Program-made: the position numbers and the translations under genes
DNA from: Marinobacter caseinilyticus
GTDB taxonomy: Bacteria; Pseudomonadota; Gammaproteobacteria; Pseudomonadales; Oleiphilaceae
Direction: 5' to 3'
DNA: 64,000 nucleotides
Assembly (NCBI RefSeq): GCF_011074955.1
Contig: NZ_WUQJ01000006.1
Coordinates: 124,001-188,000, forward strand
In this document: piece by piece, positions 31,757 through 39,213 of the stretch
Position numbering within the stretch: position 1 is the stretch's first letter
How the letters are laid out: each line of letters opens with the position of its first letter
The notes under the pieces: model-generated
Database searches by the model: none
Seen by the model: the letters and a program-made list of their open reading frames with translations, nothing else
Told to the model about the DNA's origin: nothing

Positions 31757-32446
31757 GTGTTGGGTGAGTCAACAGCGGTGGCGGCACTCTGGTGGGCCGT
31801 CATCGCTTCAGGGCTCTATCACGGGGTGAGCCCAGGCATGGGATGGCCCCTGGCGGTGTCGGCTGCGCTGATGGAACGCCGATCCTCTGCGATGCCAGTG
31901 GCACTGGTTGCGCTGGCCGGTGGGCATTTTCTCGCAATGCTGGCGATTCTACTGCCGTTCTCGCTCATGACGGCTCTTGTCACGTGGGAACGGGAATTAC
32001 GCATTGGCGCCGGGCTGCTGGTTTTGTCGATGGGCCTGATGCTATTGATCTACCGGCGCCATCCCCGTTTTCTCGCGCGGGTGCCACCGAGCCGACTTGC
32101 ACTCTGGTCGTTCCTCGCTGCCATGGCCCATGGTGCGGGGCTGATGCTGGTGCCCATCTATCTGGGGATGGGGATGGAAATGGAGAGCGATCCCAGCATG
32201 CGTGACGCTGGCCACGAGGCGGCGAGTGCGCTGATGGGCAATAACCTTAGATTTGCGTTGCTAGTGGCTGTCGTACATACCGCTGCGATGAGCCTTGCGG
32301 GCAGCGGGCTTGCTGTCGTGACCTATGTCTGGCTTGGGCTGAGGTTTCTGTCGCGCAGCTGGTTCAATCTGGATGTGCTCTGGGCGCTGAGCCTTATCCT
32401 CGTCGGATTCATTGGCGCGGGCACCGCTTTGATTCAAACAAGGTAA
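31757..32446 (+). CDS. Six-helix membrane protein coupled to SBP56
   Basis: Not identified. A GTG start immediately follows the SBP56 stop, giving 229 residues; TTG at 31760 or GTG at 31778 are alternatives. About six transmembrane helices are visible (near 5-25, 45-75, 83-101, 112-136, 164-192 and 203-226). Conserved-looking His/Gly/Pro patterns inside helices (GLYHGVSPGMGW, GGHFLAM, AAMAHGAGLMLVP) recall NicO/UreH/TauE-type small exporters, but this similarity is only suggestive. The tight coupling implies a function with SBP56, perhaps moving a metal cofactor or a sulfur compound. Confidence 0.75.
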   Translation: MLGESTAVAALWWAVIASGLYHGVSPGMGWPLAVSAALMERRSSAMPVALVALAGGHFLAMLAILLPFSLMTALVTWERELRIGAGLLVLSMGLMLLIYRRHPRFLARVPPSRLALWSFLAAMAHGAGLMLVPIYLGMGMEMESDPSMRDAGHEAASALMGNNLRFALLVAVVHTAAMSLAGSGLAVVTYVWLGLRFLSRSWFNLDVLWALSLILVGFIGAGTALIQTR

Positions 32447-32565
32447 GCACACAGGGCAACCCTGCCCGTAGTGGGGGCGCCGTCAGAAATCGCTCTTCCT
32501 CTCATCCTTGTCAACCCCCTGGTTCAGCGGCTTGCCGGTCTTGGTTTTTCAGGGCCCTGAAACGC

Positions 32566-32592
32566 AAAAAACGCCTCTAAGGGGCGTTTTTT
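32566..32592. terminator. Bidirectional terminator
   Basis: AAAAAACGCC, a seven-base loop and GGCGTTTTTT. It serves the SBP56-membrane operon from the left and tRNA-Gly from the right. Confidence 0.9.
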
Positions 32593-32617
32593 ACAGAATT
32601 TGCCTTGGCACTGTTTT

Positions 32618-32692
32618 TGGAGCGGGAAACGAGATTCGAACTCGCGACCCCAACCTTGGCAAGGTTGTGCTCTACCACTGAGCTATTCCCGC
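32618..32692 (-). tRNA. tRNA-Gly (anticodon GCC)
   Basis: Complete cloverleaf on the minus strand: acceptor GCGGGAA/TTCCCGC, D-arm with TAGCTCAGTGGTAGAGC, anticodon stem CAACC/GGTTG around loop TTGCCAA, T-arm with TTCGAAT and encoded CCA. The length is 75 bases including CCA. A terminator lies 26 bases downstream. Confidence 0.96.
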
Positions 32693-33137
32693 AATACACA
32701 CTGTGCCACTGCAAACCGGCTACATTGTTACCGGCTCAACGCTTGCAAAATAAGCTTCCGGCCAACAACGGAAACGGATTATACGTAGGCCCTATGCCGG
32801 GTGCAACACCGTTTTTAACTTTCCCCGTAGGAGTCGAACCCATCACCGCCACCACCAGGAAAGCCAAGCGCTGACGCTCAAATCTTTCATCATAAAGTCC
32901 GTGGTAAAAACCAGCCCCCACTCTTCTCCGAAGAACCGTACACCGCCTTGTCGCAAATCAGACCTATCAATCCGCGACTGCACCTGCCCAAGGCAGTGAA
33001 TCCAAGCACTCCGGTAGGGCTTGGCCAGGCTCACCCCCAAAAAAGGGGGCGGGGTCACGAAACACCGCTGGTAACAAAACCTGTTCGCAGGCATTCCAAC
33101 CTGCACACCGTGAAACACGCCCCGACTCACCGGGGAT
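32693..33137. other. tRNA-Gly upstream gap
   Basis: 445 bases with no convincing gene. It contains the predicted tRNA promoter (32778-32806), a tRNA-3'-end-like fragment on the minus strand near 32821-32850, a CCCCC-A6-GGGGG hairpin at 33034-33049, and a short hairpin at 33120-33135 (CCCCG/CGGGG) that may end the DUF924 gene. The mix suggests eroded sequence. Confidence 0.5.
32778..32806 (-). promoter_or_regulatory. Predicted promoter for tRNA-Gly
   Basis: Minus strand TTGCAC, 17-base spacer, perfect TATAAT, then a C/G-containing discriminator (CCG). The start would lie about 80 bases before the mature tRNA. Confidence 0.55.
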
Positions 33138-33743
33138 TTATTGACCAAATCGTTTACCCTGATTCTCTAAATACTCTTGCTCTTCGATGGTTGAAATTCG
33201 CTGCAACACCTTATTGCGATGCGGAAACCGTCCAAATTGCTCAATAATAGCGCAATGATCCTTGGCTGATTGCAGAAAACTGGCCAAAAACTGCTTAGCC
33301 AAACCATCCGCTGACGCGACAAGCTGCTCATAACACTGAACACTGAGCTGTTGATCCGCGAGGCGCTCCGAGTGCTGTAGCGGCATATAATAAAACCCCC
33401 TGAAAATATAGGGTAGCGTCAGATCCGTGGATCGGTCCAAGCCTTGCCGGCATAGCGAACGGGCCAACCTGTCGCTGCTATACGCCAGAGCCCCGCCCCG
33501 ATAGATGTTACGTGTGAATTGATCCAGCAAAATCAACTCTGCCAGACGCCCACCGGGCTCTTCACGCCAGTGCTCTAACCCATTCTCCGAGGCAATCAGA
33601 ACCATCGAGAGAAACCGCCTGCGAACTTCCTGATCAAAGGCTCTGGTTGAACGAAACCAGCGGTTTCTATGGAAGGCATCCGGCAACCCCTGCTCATCTA
33701 GTTCGCCGAACCAGAAATCCAATATCTCTTGCCATCCGAACAT
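33138..33743 (-). CDS. DUF924 family protein
   Basis: TPR-like helical protein of the DUF924 family, function unknown. A start at MFGWQEILDFWFGELDE, with GGTGA seven bases upstream, gives 201 residues; the frame is open 14 codons further. Family landmarks: ILDFWFGE at the start, RNRWFRS, LAELILLDQFTRNIYRG (about 69-85), YIFRGFYYMPLQHSERLADQ, then FGRFPHRNKVLQR near the C terminus. Cytoplasmic, no signal. It is divergent from cbiX. Confidence 0.88.
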   Translation of the reverse strand: MFGWQEILDFWFGELDEQGLPDAFHRNRWFRSTRAFDQEVRRRFLSMVLIASENGLEHWREEPGGRLAELILLDQFTRNIYRGGALAYSSDRLARSLCRQGLDRSTDLTLPYIFRGFYYMPLQHSERLADQQLSVQCYEQLVASADGLAKQFLASFLQSAKDHCAIIEQFGRFPHRNKVLQRISTIEEQEYLENQGKRFGQ

Positions 33744-33871
33744 AAAGACATCACCCATTTGTATAGTGGACGCAAAACCGTACATGGCTTTTTGCTCGAC
33801 CCGGCCGTGCGCGGAACTTGCTAAACTGTATTAACCCCCTACTACTAAGTTCATTCTGGAGCCGGCGACAC

Positions 33872-34249
33872 ATGCCAACAAGACACAAGATCATACTGCT
33901 CGCCCACGGAAGCAGTGACCCAAAATGGTGTCATACGTTTGAAAAACTCGCAGCGCCCACTGTCAGCGCCGTTCCCGATTCCGTTGTGGCCTACATGGAG
34001 TTGAGCGAACCCTCAATGGATCAGGTGGTTGCCCAAGCCGTGGTTGATGGGTTTAAAACGTTTACTGTGTTACCGCTGTTTTTGGCAGCAGGGCGACATC
34101 TCCGCAAAGATGTACCCGCGATGATCGCAGATCTGGAGACAGCTCACGACGTGTCCATCCAGTTGGCCCCTCCGGTTGGGGAGAATCCGCAGCTGGGTCT
34201 GGCCATTCGGGATGTCGTTGAGCAAACGCTGCAGGCAAGCAACCCCTGA
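33872..34249 (+). CDS. Short CbiX / sirohydrochlorin chelatase-like protein
   Basis: Single-domain CbiX (CbiXS type) of 125 residues, related to the chelatases that insert cobalt, nickel or iron into sirohydrochlorin. Begins PTRHKIILLAHGSSDPKW with His12; the second metal-coordinating His76 lies in LAAGRHLRKDVPAM. GGAG is about ten bases before the ATG; the longer open frame upstream lacks similarity. It may insert Fe2+ for siroheme or act in metal handling; the metal cannot be told from sequence. Confidence 0.85.
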   Translation: MPTRHKIILLAHGSSDPKWCHTFEKLAAPTVSAVPDSVVAYMELSEPSMDQVVAQAVVDGFKTFTVLPLFLAAGRHLRKDVPAMIADLETAHDVSIQLAPPVGENPQLGLAIRDVVEQTLQASNP

Positions 34250-34317
34250 TAGCGAAGCGGTCGCCGCTCTGCAGCCGGCCGGCATCTGATCAACCAACAG
34301 CCAGAGGGCGAGACATT

Positions 34318-35229
34318 ATGGACAAGTCTGTTTTGATAACCGGTGGGACAGGTTTCATCGGCCAACCTCTGTGCCAGAGCCTGGCAGATCGAGGCTACCA
34401 GCTAACCGTTCTAAGTCGCCGACCGCATTCTGAAGTGCTTGCACGTTGTGGCCGGGTCACACCGATCCAGTCACTCACGGAGTTGAACGGAGCGAAAGGC
34501 TTCGGTGCAATAATCAACCTGGCTGGGGAAGGTATCGCCGATAGGCGCTGGTCCGAAGCGCGCAAACAAACCCTCAGAGACAGCCGCGTAAAATTAACCC
34601 AGCAGTTAGTGAGCGCCATCCCGTCGTTTGGCCAGCAGCCTGAGGTCTTGGTATCCGGTTCTGCGGTGGGCTTTTATGGCGACCAAGGGCGTAACCGCGT
34701 CACTGAAACCACGGCGCCGAACGATGAATTCACGAACCGCCTTTGCAATGACTGGGAAGCTGCAGCAAATGCACTTACGGACAGCGTCAGGGTTTGCCTT
34801 TCGCGAACCGGGGTAGTGGTTGGTCCCGGCGGCGGATTCCTTCAACGTATGGTTCTTCCATTCAAACTGGGCTTGGGTGGGCGCCTTGGCGATGGGCATC
34901 AGTTCATGCCCTGGGTTCACCGCGCAGACGTGGTTGCGGCCATTATATGGATGCTCGAAACCGAGAGCGCATCGGGCGCCTACAATGTTGTGAGCCCAAA
35001 TCCTGTTGAAAATCGCGAGCTTACCCGCACACTTGCCTCAGTGTTGGGACGCCCGGCGATTTTCCCCGTACCGGGCTTCGTTCTGAAAGCAGCGCTTGGC
35101 GAAATGTCCCGACTGCTCTTAACTGGCCAACAGGCCGTGCCCGAGCGGCTACTCGATGCTGGTTTTAAGTTTCACTACCCCGACCTTCGCGCCGCTCTAG
35201 AGGATGCTGTTGGCTCGCCGACCGTTTAA
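34318..35229 (+). CDS. TIGR01777 / YfcH-type NAD-dependent epimerase
   Basis: Extended short-chain dehydrogenase (sugar-nucleotide-epimerase-like, TIGR01777). The 303-residue protein begins with the Rossmann motif ITGGTGFIGQPL (7-18), has NLAGEGIADRRWSEARK (about 66-82), an active-site-region VSGSAVGFYGDQG (about 111-123) and the C-terminal DUF1731 (about 242-295, RPAIFPVPGFVLKAALGEM). Substrate unknown. It is 68 bases downstream of the short CbiX on the same strand and may be co-transcribed. Confidence 0.9.
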   Translation: MDKSVLITGGTGFIGQPLCQSLADRGYQLTVLSRRPHSEVLARCGRVTPIQSLTELNGAKGFGAIINLAGEGIADRRWSEARKQTLRDSRVKLTQQLVSAIPSFGQQPEVLVSGSAVGFYGDQGRNRVTETTAPNDEFTNRLCNDWEAAANALTDSVRVCLSRTGVVVGPGGGFLQRMVLPFKLGLGGRLGDGHQFMPWVHRADVVAAIIWMLETESASGAYNVVSPNPVENRELTRTLASVLGRPAIFPVPGFVLKAALGEMSRLLLTGQQAVPERLLDAGFKFHYPDLRAALEDAVGSPTV

Positions 35230-35398
35230 TGCGGGAACTACAATCGCACAGCGAGCAGGATGACACCCGGAACAGCCTCACAAGGCACAAGTTAATGTCA
35301 CACCCTGGCCGGAGGATTCGCGACTGGGCTCACATTGACGCCAGAATCGGCGTGATAAGCTCCTTGGACTGAATTCTCCGGGAAAGGCCCACGCCGAG

Positions 35399-35965
35399 AT
35401 GATCCGATGTTGCCAATGGCCAATGACGCTGCTGATGGTTGCGCTACTGAGCAATGGAGTCCATGCGGCTGTTAATAATGGCAAACAGAGCTACGAGACC
35501 TGCTCATTGATCACCAGCGAGTATGTCACTGTGTTACAGCTGATTTATCGGGGCTTTGACCAAGCCGCACTCACGGCCTCCTTACCGGGCCTGAGCAGCG
35601 AAGCCAAGACGCGCATGCACAGTCTCTACCAAACGGTCGAACGCGAGGGCTTACTCGAAACGTTCTCGGTCGTGAATTCGGAGTACGCCGACTGTGCGGC
35701 CAACGTCTTCAGATTGACTGGGTCCCCACCCCGCTCTGGTCGCGATGGTCATTTTTATTTTTGCGCTGGCGAGAACAAAACCCGCTACCAAATTCTGATG
35801 GCCGCGTTGGTGGGCGCTGATGCCGATCAGGTTGTTCCCCAGTTGGCGGACCAGCACAAACCCGCCGCCAGATCCCTGTTCGTTCTGTATCGGGAAAAAG
35901 GCGCACTGCCCGTATTCGACGCCTTGGCCGCGGAACTGAAGTTCTGTATAAACAACAACCTGTAA
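35399..35965 (+). CDS. Secreted protein with duplicated Cys-bracketed module
   Basis: No known family recognised. The 188-residue protein has a signal peptide (hydrophobic TLLMVALLSN, likely cleavage after VHA, residue 23). The mature part seems to be two copies of one unit: Cys35 to Cys99 (63 residues between) and Cys122 to Cys183 (60 between). In both an LY pair stands about 41 residues after the first Cys, followed by a charged helix (LYQTVEREGLLETF against LYREKGALPVFDAL). One disulfide per unit is likely in the periplasm. It lies between the epimerase and tRNA-Glu. An alternative start is ATG at 35423. Confidence 0.72.
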   Translation: MIRCCQWPMTLLMVALLSNGVHAAVNNGKQSYETCSLITSEYVTVLQLIYRGFDQAALTASLPGLSSEAKTRMHSLYQTVEREGLLETFSVVNSEYADCAANVFRLTGSPPRSGRDGHFYFCAGENKTRYQILMAALVGADADQVVPQLADQHKPAARSLFVLYREKGALPVFDALAAELKFCINNNL

Positions 35966-35986
35966 CAGTTAATTTTCACAAAATGT

Positions 35987-36015
35987 TTGACAGCTCAAAG
36001 CGCCTTACTTATTAT
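35987..36015 (+). promoter_or_regulatory. Promoter for tRNA-Glu
   Basis: Perfect TTGACA, a 17-base spacer and TATTAT, followed by a GC-rich discriminator (ACGCGCC) typical of stringently controlled stable-RNA promoters. The start would be about 30 bases before the tRNA. Confidence 0.82.
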
Positions 36016-36053
36016 ACGCGCCTCCTCGACGAGGCAAGCGATTAGCGCTCTGT

Positions 36054-36129
36054 GTCCCCTTCGTCTAGTGGCCTAGGACACCGCCCTTTCACGGCGGTAA
36101 CAGGGGTTCGAACCCCCTAGGGGACGCCA
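36054..36129 (+). tRNA. tRNA-Glu (anticodon TTC)
   Basis: Acceptor GTCCCCT with AGGGGAC, anticodon stem CCGCC/GGCGG around loop CTTTCAC (anticodon TTC), T-arm GGGGTTCGAACCCC, encoded CCA. 76 bases, with its own promoter and terminator. Confidence 0.97.
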
Positions 36130-36156
36130 CTTTCTTTGCGCTCGAGAGATCACATT

Positions 36157-36183
36157 AAAACCGACACATCGTCGGTTTTTTTG
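36157..36183 (+). terminator. Terminator after tRNA-Glu
   Basis: AAAACCGAC, loop ACATC, GTCGGTTTTTTT: a 9-bp stem and T-run 27 bases past the tRNA. Confidence 0.9.
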
Positions 36184-36313
36184 TGTCTGGATGATAGTGC
36201 CCTCACCCTCCTGTTGTGCCCAGCTGCGGTTGAGAATGTCGTCCTGAACAGGCCTGGAGTCCACACTTAAGCTCGCTAAATTTTCTTTAATAATTTTAGA
36301 CCACAGAACAGCA

Positions 36314-36329
36314 TGGCTCGCCAAGTGCT
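36314..36329 (+). promoter_or_regulatory. Putative sigma54 (-24/-12) promoter
   Basis: TGGCTCGCCAAGTGCT matches the RpoN consensus TGGCACG-N4-TTGCW at 10 of 12 defined positions, with GG and GC exactly ten bases apart. The start would be near 36340, about 100 bases before the GGDEF-EAL ATG. No enhancer-binding site was identified. Confidence 0.45.
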
Positions 36330-36440
36330 GCTATAGTTCGGAGTGCGTCTAAAAGATTGAATTTGTGGTTTAAAACCTTGGATAAGCGGACTCTTCCCGC
36401 CAAGCAACCCTGGAAAAATAGGCTGACTGAAGTCAACGGC

Positions 36441-38858
36441 ATGCAGACACTGTCAAAACGCTTGCAACAGTTCCGATCGGGATCACCTCTCTCATTCAGG
36501 CTGCTGGCTTATATACTGCTTTTCAGCTCTTTGTTTACTCTGGCCGCCTCAGCTATCCAGATCTATACGGATTTTCGCAAAGACGTGTCGCTGATTGATG
36601 AACGCATGTCAGTCATAGAAACCAGCTACTCCAGCAGTCTTTCCCGAAGCCTGTGGGCGCTGGACCAGAAACTGCTTCAGGTTCAGATGGAAGGCATCCT
36701 AAGCCTACCGGACATTATTCACCTAAGGCTCCGCATATTCCCTGATTCCGAGCTTGTCATGGGTGAAAAAACCAGAAATATCTCGACCAAAGAGCGTACT
36801 TTTACCCTGACTCACGAAGGTGACGCGCTCTACGATTTGGGCGAACTGACCATTACAGCCAGCATGGAAGAAATCTACAGGAACATGCGGCGGAAAGTGT
36901 TCATTATTCTTACCACGCAGTTTTTCAAGACGTTTTTTATATCCATCCTCATCGTGTGGATTTTTCAGTACTTCGTCACGCGTCACCTGTCAGCTATGGC
37001 CAGTTATGCTCGCCAGTTCTCGCTGGACAGTCTTGACCGACCCCTCAGACTGGACCGGCCCAACTCGGTCATCAATAGCCGCGACGAGCTGGCTCAGGTG
37101 ACGGATGCGATAAACCAGATGCGTGAACGTTTGCACCAGGATCTGGATCGCCAGGCGCAAGACGCCGCGCAAATCAGAAAACTGTCCAAGGCCATTGAAC
37201 AGAGCCCTTCATCGGTATTGATTTGTGATCGTCAGTGGCACATTGAATTCGTCAATCAAAAATTCTCCCAACTGACCGGTCATCGTGCGCAGGATATCAA
37301 AGGCAAGCACCCTGGTATGCTGACAGACGATGCGTTTTCCCAACGCGAAAACAAACAGCTTTGGCAAAATATCCGGTTACAGGTACAGCGGGTTGGGGTC
37401 TGGCAAGGTGAGGTCAACAGCACCCGCAAAAGCGGTGAACGATTTTGGGAGCAAGTGGTCGTCACGCCCATAAAGGATTCCGAAAGCAACGTCACGCACT
37501 ACCTGATACTGGGTGAAGACATCAGCATCCGTAAGCGGTACGAGCAACAGTTACTGCGCCAGGCCAATTACGACATTCTCACCGGACTGCCAAATCGCAT
37601 GCTGGCTCTGGACCGTCTCAAGCTGGCACTTGCCCAGGCACGACGGGAAGACACCCTGGTCGGGGTCATGTTCCTGGATCTCGACAATTTCAAGCACATC
37701 AACGACACCATGGGTCATGACGCCGGCGATAACCTGCTGATCGAGGCGGCCCGACGCATCTCAAGTTGTCTGCGTGGGACCAGCACGGTTGCTCGACTCG
37801 GTGGTGACGAATTCCTTGTGATATTGCCGGGCCTGGCCGGTCCTGAGTCAACAGAGCAGGTGGCCGACCGCATTCTTCAAACGTTCGTGCCACCGTATCT
37901 GGTGGGCGGGCAGGAAGTCTTTGTAACAACCAGTATCGGCATTGCCATTTATCCGACGGATTCTGACAACAGCGGCACCCTTCTCCAGCACGCAGACGCC
38001 GCCATGTATCAGGCCAAAAGCAAGGGTAAGAGTGCCTATGAACGCTTTGCCCCTGAAATGAAAGAGGTGTCCCACGAGCGACTGCAAATTGAATCTCGCC
38101 TTCGACGTGCACTGGAGTTAAATGAATTCGAACTTTACTATCAGCCGATCGTAGAAACCGCAACCGGCGCTTTAACTGGCGCTGAGGCATTGATTCGGTG
38201 GAATAACCCGACCATGGGCATGGTTATGCCTGACAAGTTCATTCCCTTGGCGGAAGAAACCGGACTGATTACGCCTATTGGTGAGTGGGTTATCGCAGAA
38301 GCATGCAGGGCCGCCGTGCGATGGCAGAACGTGACTGGAAGCAAACTCAGCATTGCGGTCAATGTATCACCGCGGCAATTCCGGGACCCAGGTTTTGTTG
38401 AGATCGTGATGGACGCGGTGAACCTGTCCGGCATTGACCCCAAGCAGCTGGAGCTGGAAATTACCGAGCGTCTCATCTTGGACAACACCATTGAGACGGC
38501 CGAAATACTCCGACGGCTCGACAAAGAAGGCGTTCGCCTGTCAGTAGACGACTTCGGTACGGGCTTCTCAGCGCTCAGTTACCTGAAAAGCTATCCTTTC
38601 GATACACTCAAGATCGACAAGTCCTTTATCCGGGATGTGATGCACGAAAAAGATGATGCCTCACTGGTCCGGGCCATTATTAACATGGCGCATAGCCTGG
38701 GGTTATTGGTCATTGCTGAGGGCGTAGAGGAAGAGGCGCAGACACACTTCCTGCAACAGGAAGGTTGTGACTATGCTCAAGGTTATTTCTATGCTCGCCC
38801 GGCACCGGAAAGCGAATTCGAACACTGGATTCGCACCAACCACCGCGCCAAGGTCTGA
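36441..38858 (+). CDS. Membrane PAS-GGDEF-EAL cyclic-di-GMP enzyme
   Basis: Inner-membrane c-di-GMP turnover protein. From the ATG at 36441 it has 805 residues: helix 1 (20-41), a periplasmic sensor region (about 42-150), helix 2 (about 153-178), a HAMP-like linker (180-235), PAS (about 250-360, LSKAIEQSPSSVLICDRQW onward), GGDEF (375-540) and EAL (550-800). Both active sites look intact: GGDEF at 454-458 and EAL at 582-584, with DDFGTG and KIDKSF later. The product-inhibition I-site RxxD reads RGTS (445-448), so feedback control is probably lost. Bifunctional or mainly phosphodiesterase activity cannot be told. An in-frame TTG at 36357 could add 28 residues. Confidence 0.9.
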   Translation: MQTLSKRLQQFRSGSPLSFRLLAYILLFSSLFTLAASAIQIYTDFRKDVSLIDERMSVIETSYSSSLSRSLWALDQKLLQVQMEGILSLPDIIHLRLRIFPDSELVMGEKTRNISTKERTFTLTHEGDALYDLGELTITASMEEIYRNMRRKVFIILTTQFFKTFFISILIVWIFQYFVTRHLSAMASYARQFSLDSLDRPLRLDRPNSVINSRDELAQVTDAINQMRERLHQDLDRQAQDAAQIRKLSKAIEQSPSSVLICDRQWHIEFVNQKFSQLTGHRAQDIKGKHPGMLTDDAFSQRENKQLWQNIRLQVQRVGVWQGEVNSTRKSGERFWEQVVVTPIKDSESNVTHYLILGEDISIRKRYEQQLLRQANYDILTGLPNRMLALDRLKLALAQARREDTLVGVMFLDLDNFKHINDTMGHDAGDNLLIEAARRISSCLRGTSTVARLGGDEFLVILPGLAGPESTEQVADRILQTFVPPYLVGGQEVFVTTSIGIAIYPTDSDNSGTLLQHADAAMYQAKSKGKSAYERFAPEMKEVSHERLQIESRLRRALELNEFELYYQPIVETATGALTGAEALIRWNNPTMGMVMPDKFIPLAEETGLITPIGEWVIAEACRAAVRWQNVTGSKLSIAVNVSPRQFRDPGFVEIVMDAVNLSGIDPKQLELEITERLILDNTIETAEILRRLDKEGVRLSVDDFGTGFSALSYLKSYPFDTLKIDKSFIRDVMHEKDDASLVRAIINMAHSLGLLVIAEGVEEEAQTHFLQQEGCDYAQGYFYARPAPESEFEHWIRTNHRAKV

Positions 38859-39188
38859 CCTTCAACAACCAATAAATAGTCTCACCCATCCCTTTTGACT
38901 GCTCGCTCATGGACACTGAGGTGGATACGTGTGCAAACACGTTCCCATTGGCGGTCCTTTCGTCAACGGTTCCCGGTGGTAGCCCGTGCGGTGTGATGCC
39001 GCCGCCGTTCAAAGCAGCAACAATGTTATGAGGGTCGGCTCCATGCCGGAGTGCGGGATAAAACCGGTTAGCAACCTATGCCGGGGCACGTTGGCTGACG
39101 ATACCGTACCCACCTTTGCGCTGACGCGCCGTGCCGGCAAAACAGGCCGAAAGCGAAAAACAGGTCATAGCGACCGATGAGCAACAGC
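38859..39188. other. Gap between GGDEF-EAL gene and der
   Basis: 330 bases with no supported gene. A small open frame (38986-39180, plus) lacks a ribosome site. Features seen: the inverted repeat CGTGT/ACACG near 38927-38940, and several repeated CCGG-containing words (CCGGCATAGG and CCGGCATGG on the minus strand) that could fold. I tested by eye for a c-di-GMP riboswitch and did not find the conserved core. Confidence 0.4.
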
Positions 39189-39189
39189 C

Positions 39190-39213
39190 AAAGGGGCTCA
39201 ATGCCCCTTTTTA
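39190..39213 (+). terminator. Plus-strand terminator overlapping the der stop
   Basis: AAAGGGGC, loop TCAAT, GCCCCTTTTT. On the plus strand it has a T-run and would end transcripts from the GGDEF-EAL gene. On the minus strand its stem contains the der stop codon and lacks a T-run. Confidence 0.6.

Noticed and set aside
32605..32874. Plus-strand open frames across tRNA-Gly
   Set aside because: They translate the complement of a tRNA and its promoter; composition is not protein-like.
38986..39180. 64-codon open frame after the GGDEF-EAL gene
   Set aside because: No ribosome site, basic and Cys-containing random composition, no family similarity.
38859..39188. Possible c-di-GMP (GEMM) riboswitch beside a c-di-GMP gene
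   Set aside because: The conserved core words of GEMM-I were not found in order on either strand, and no gene lies suitably downstream.
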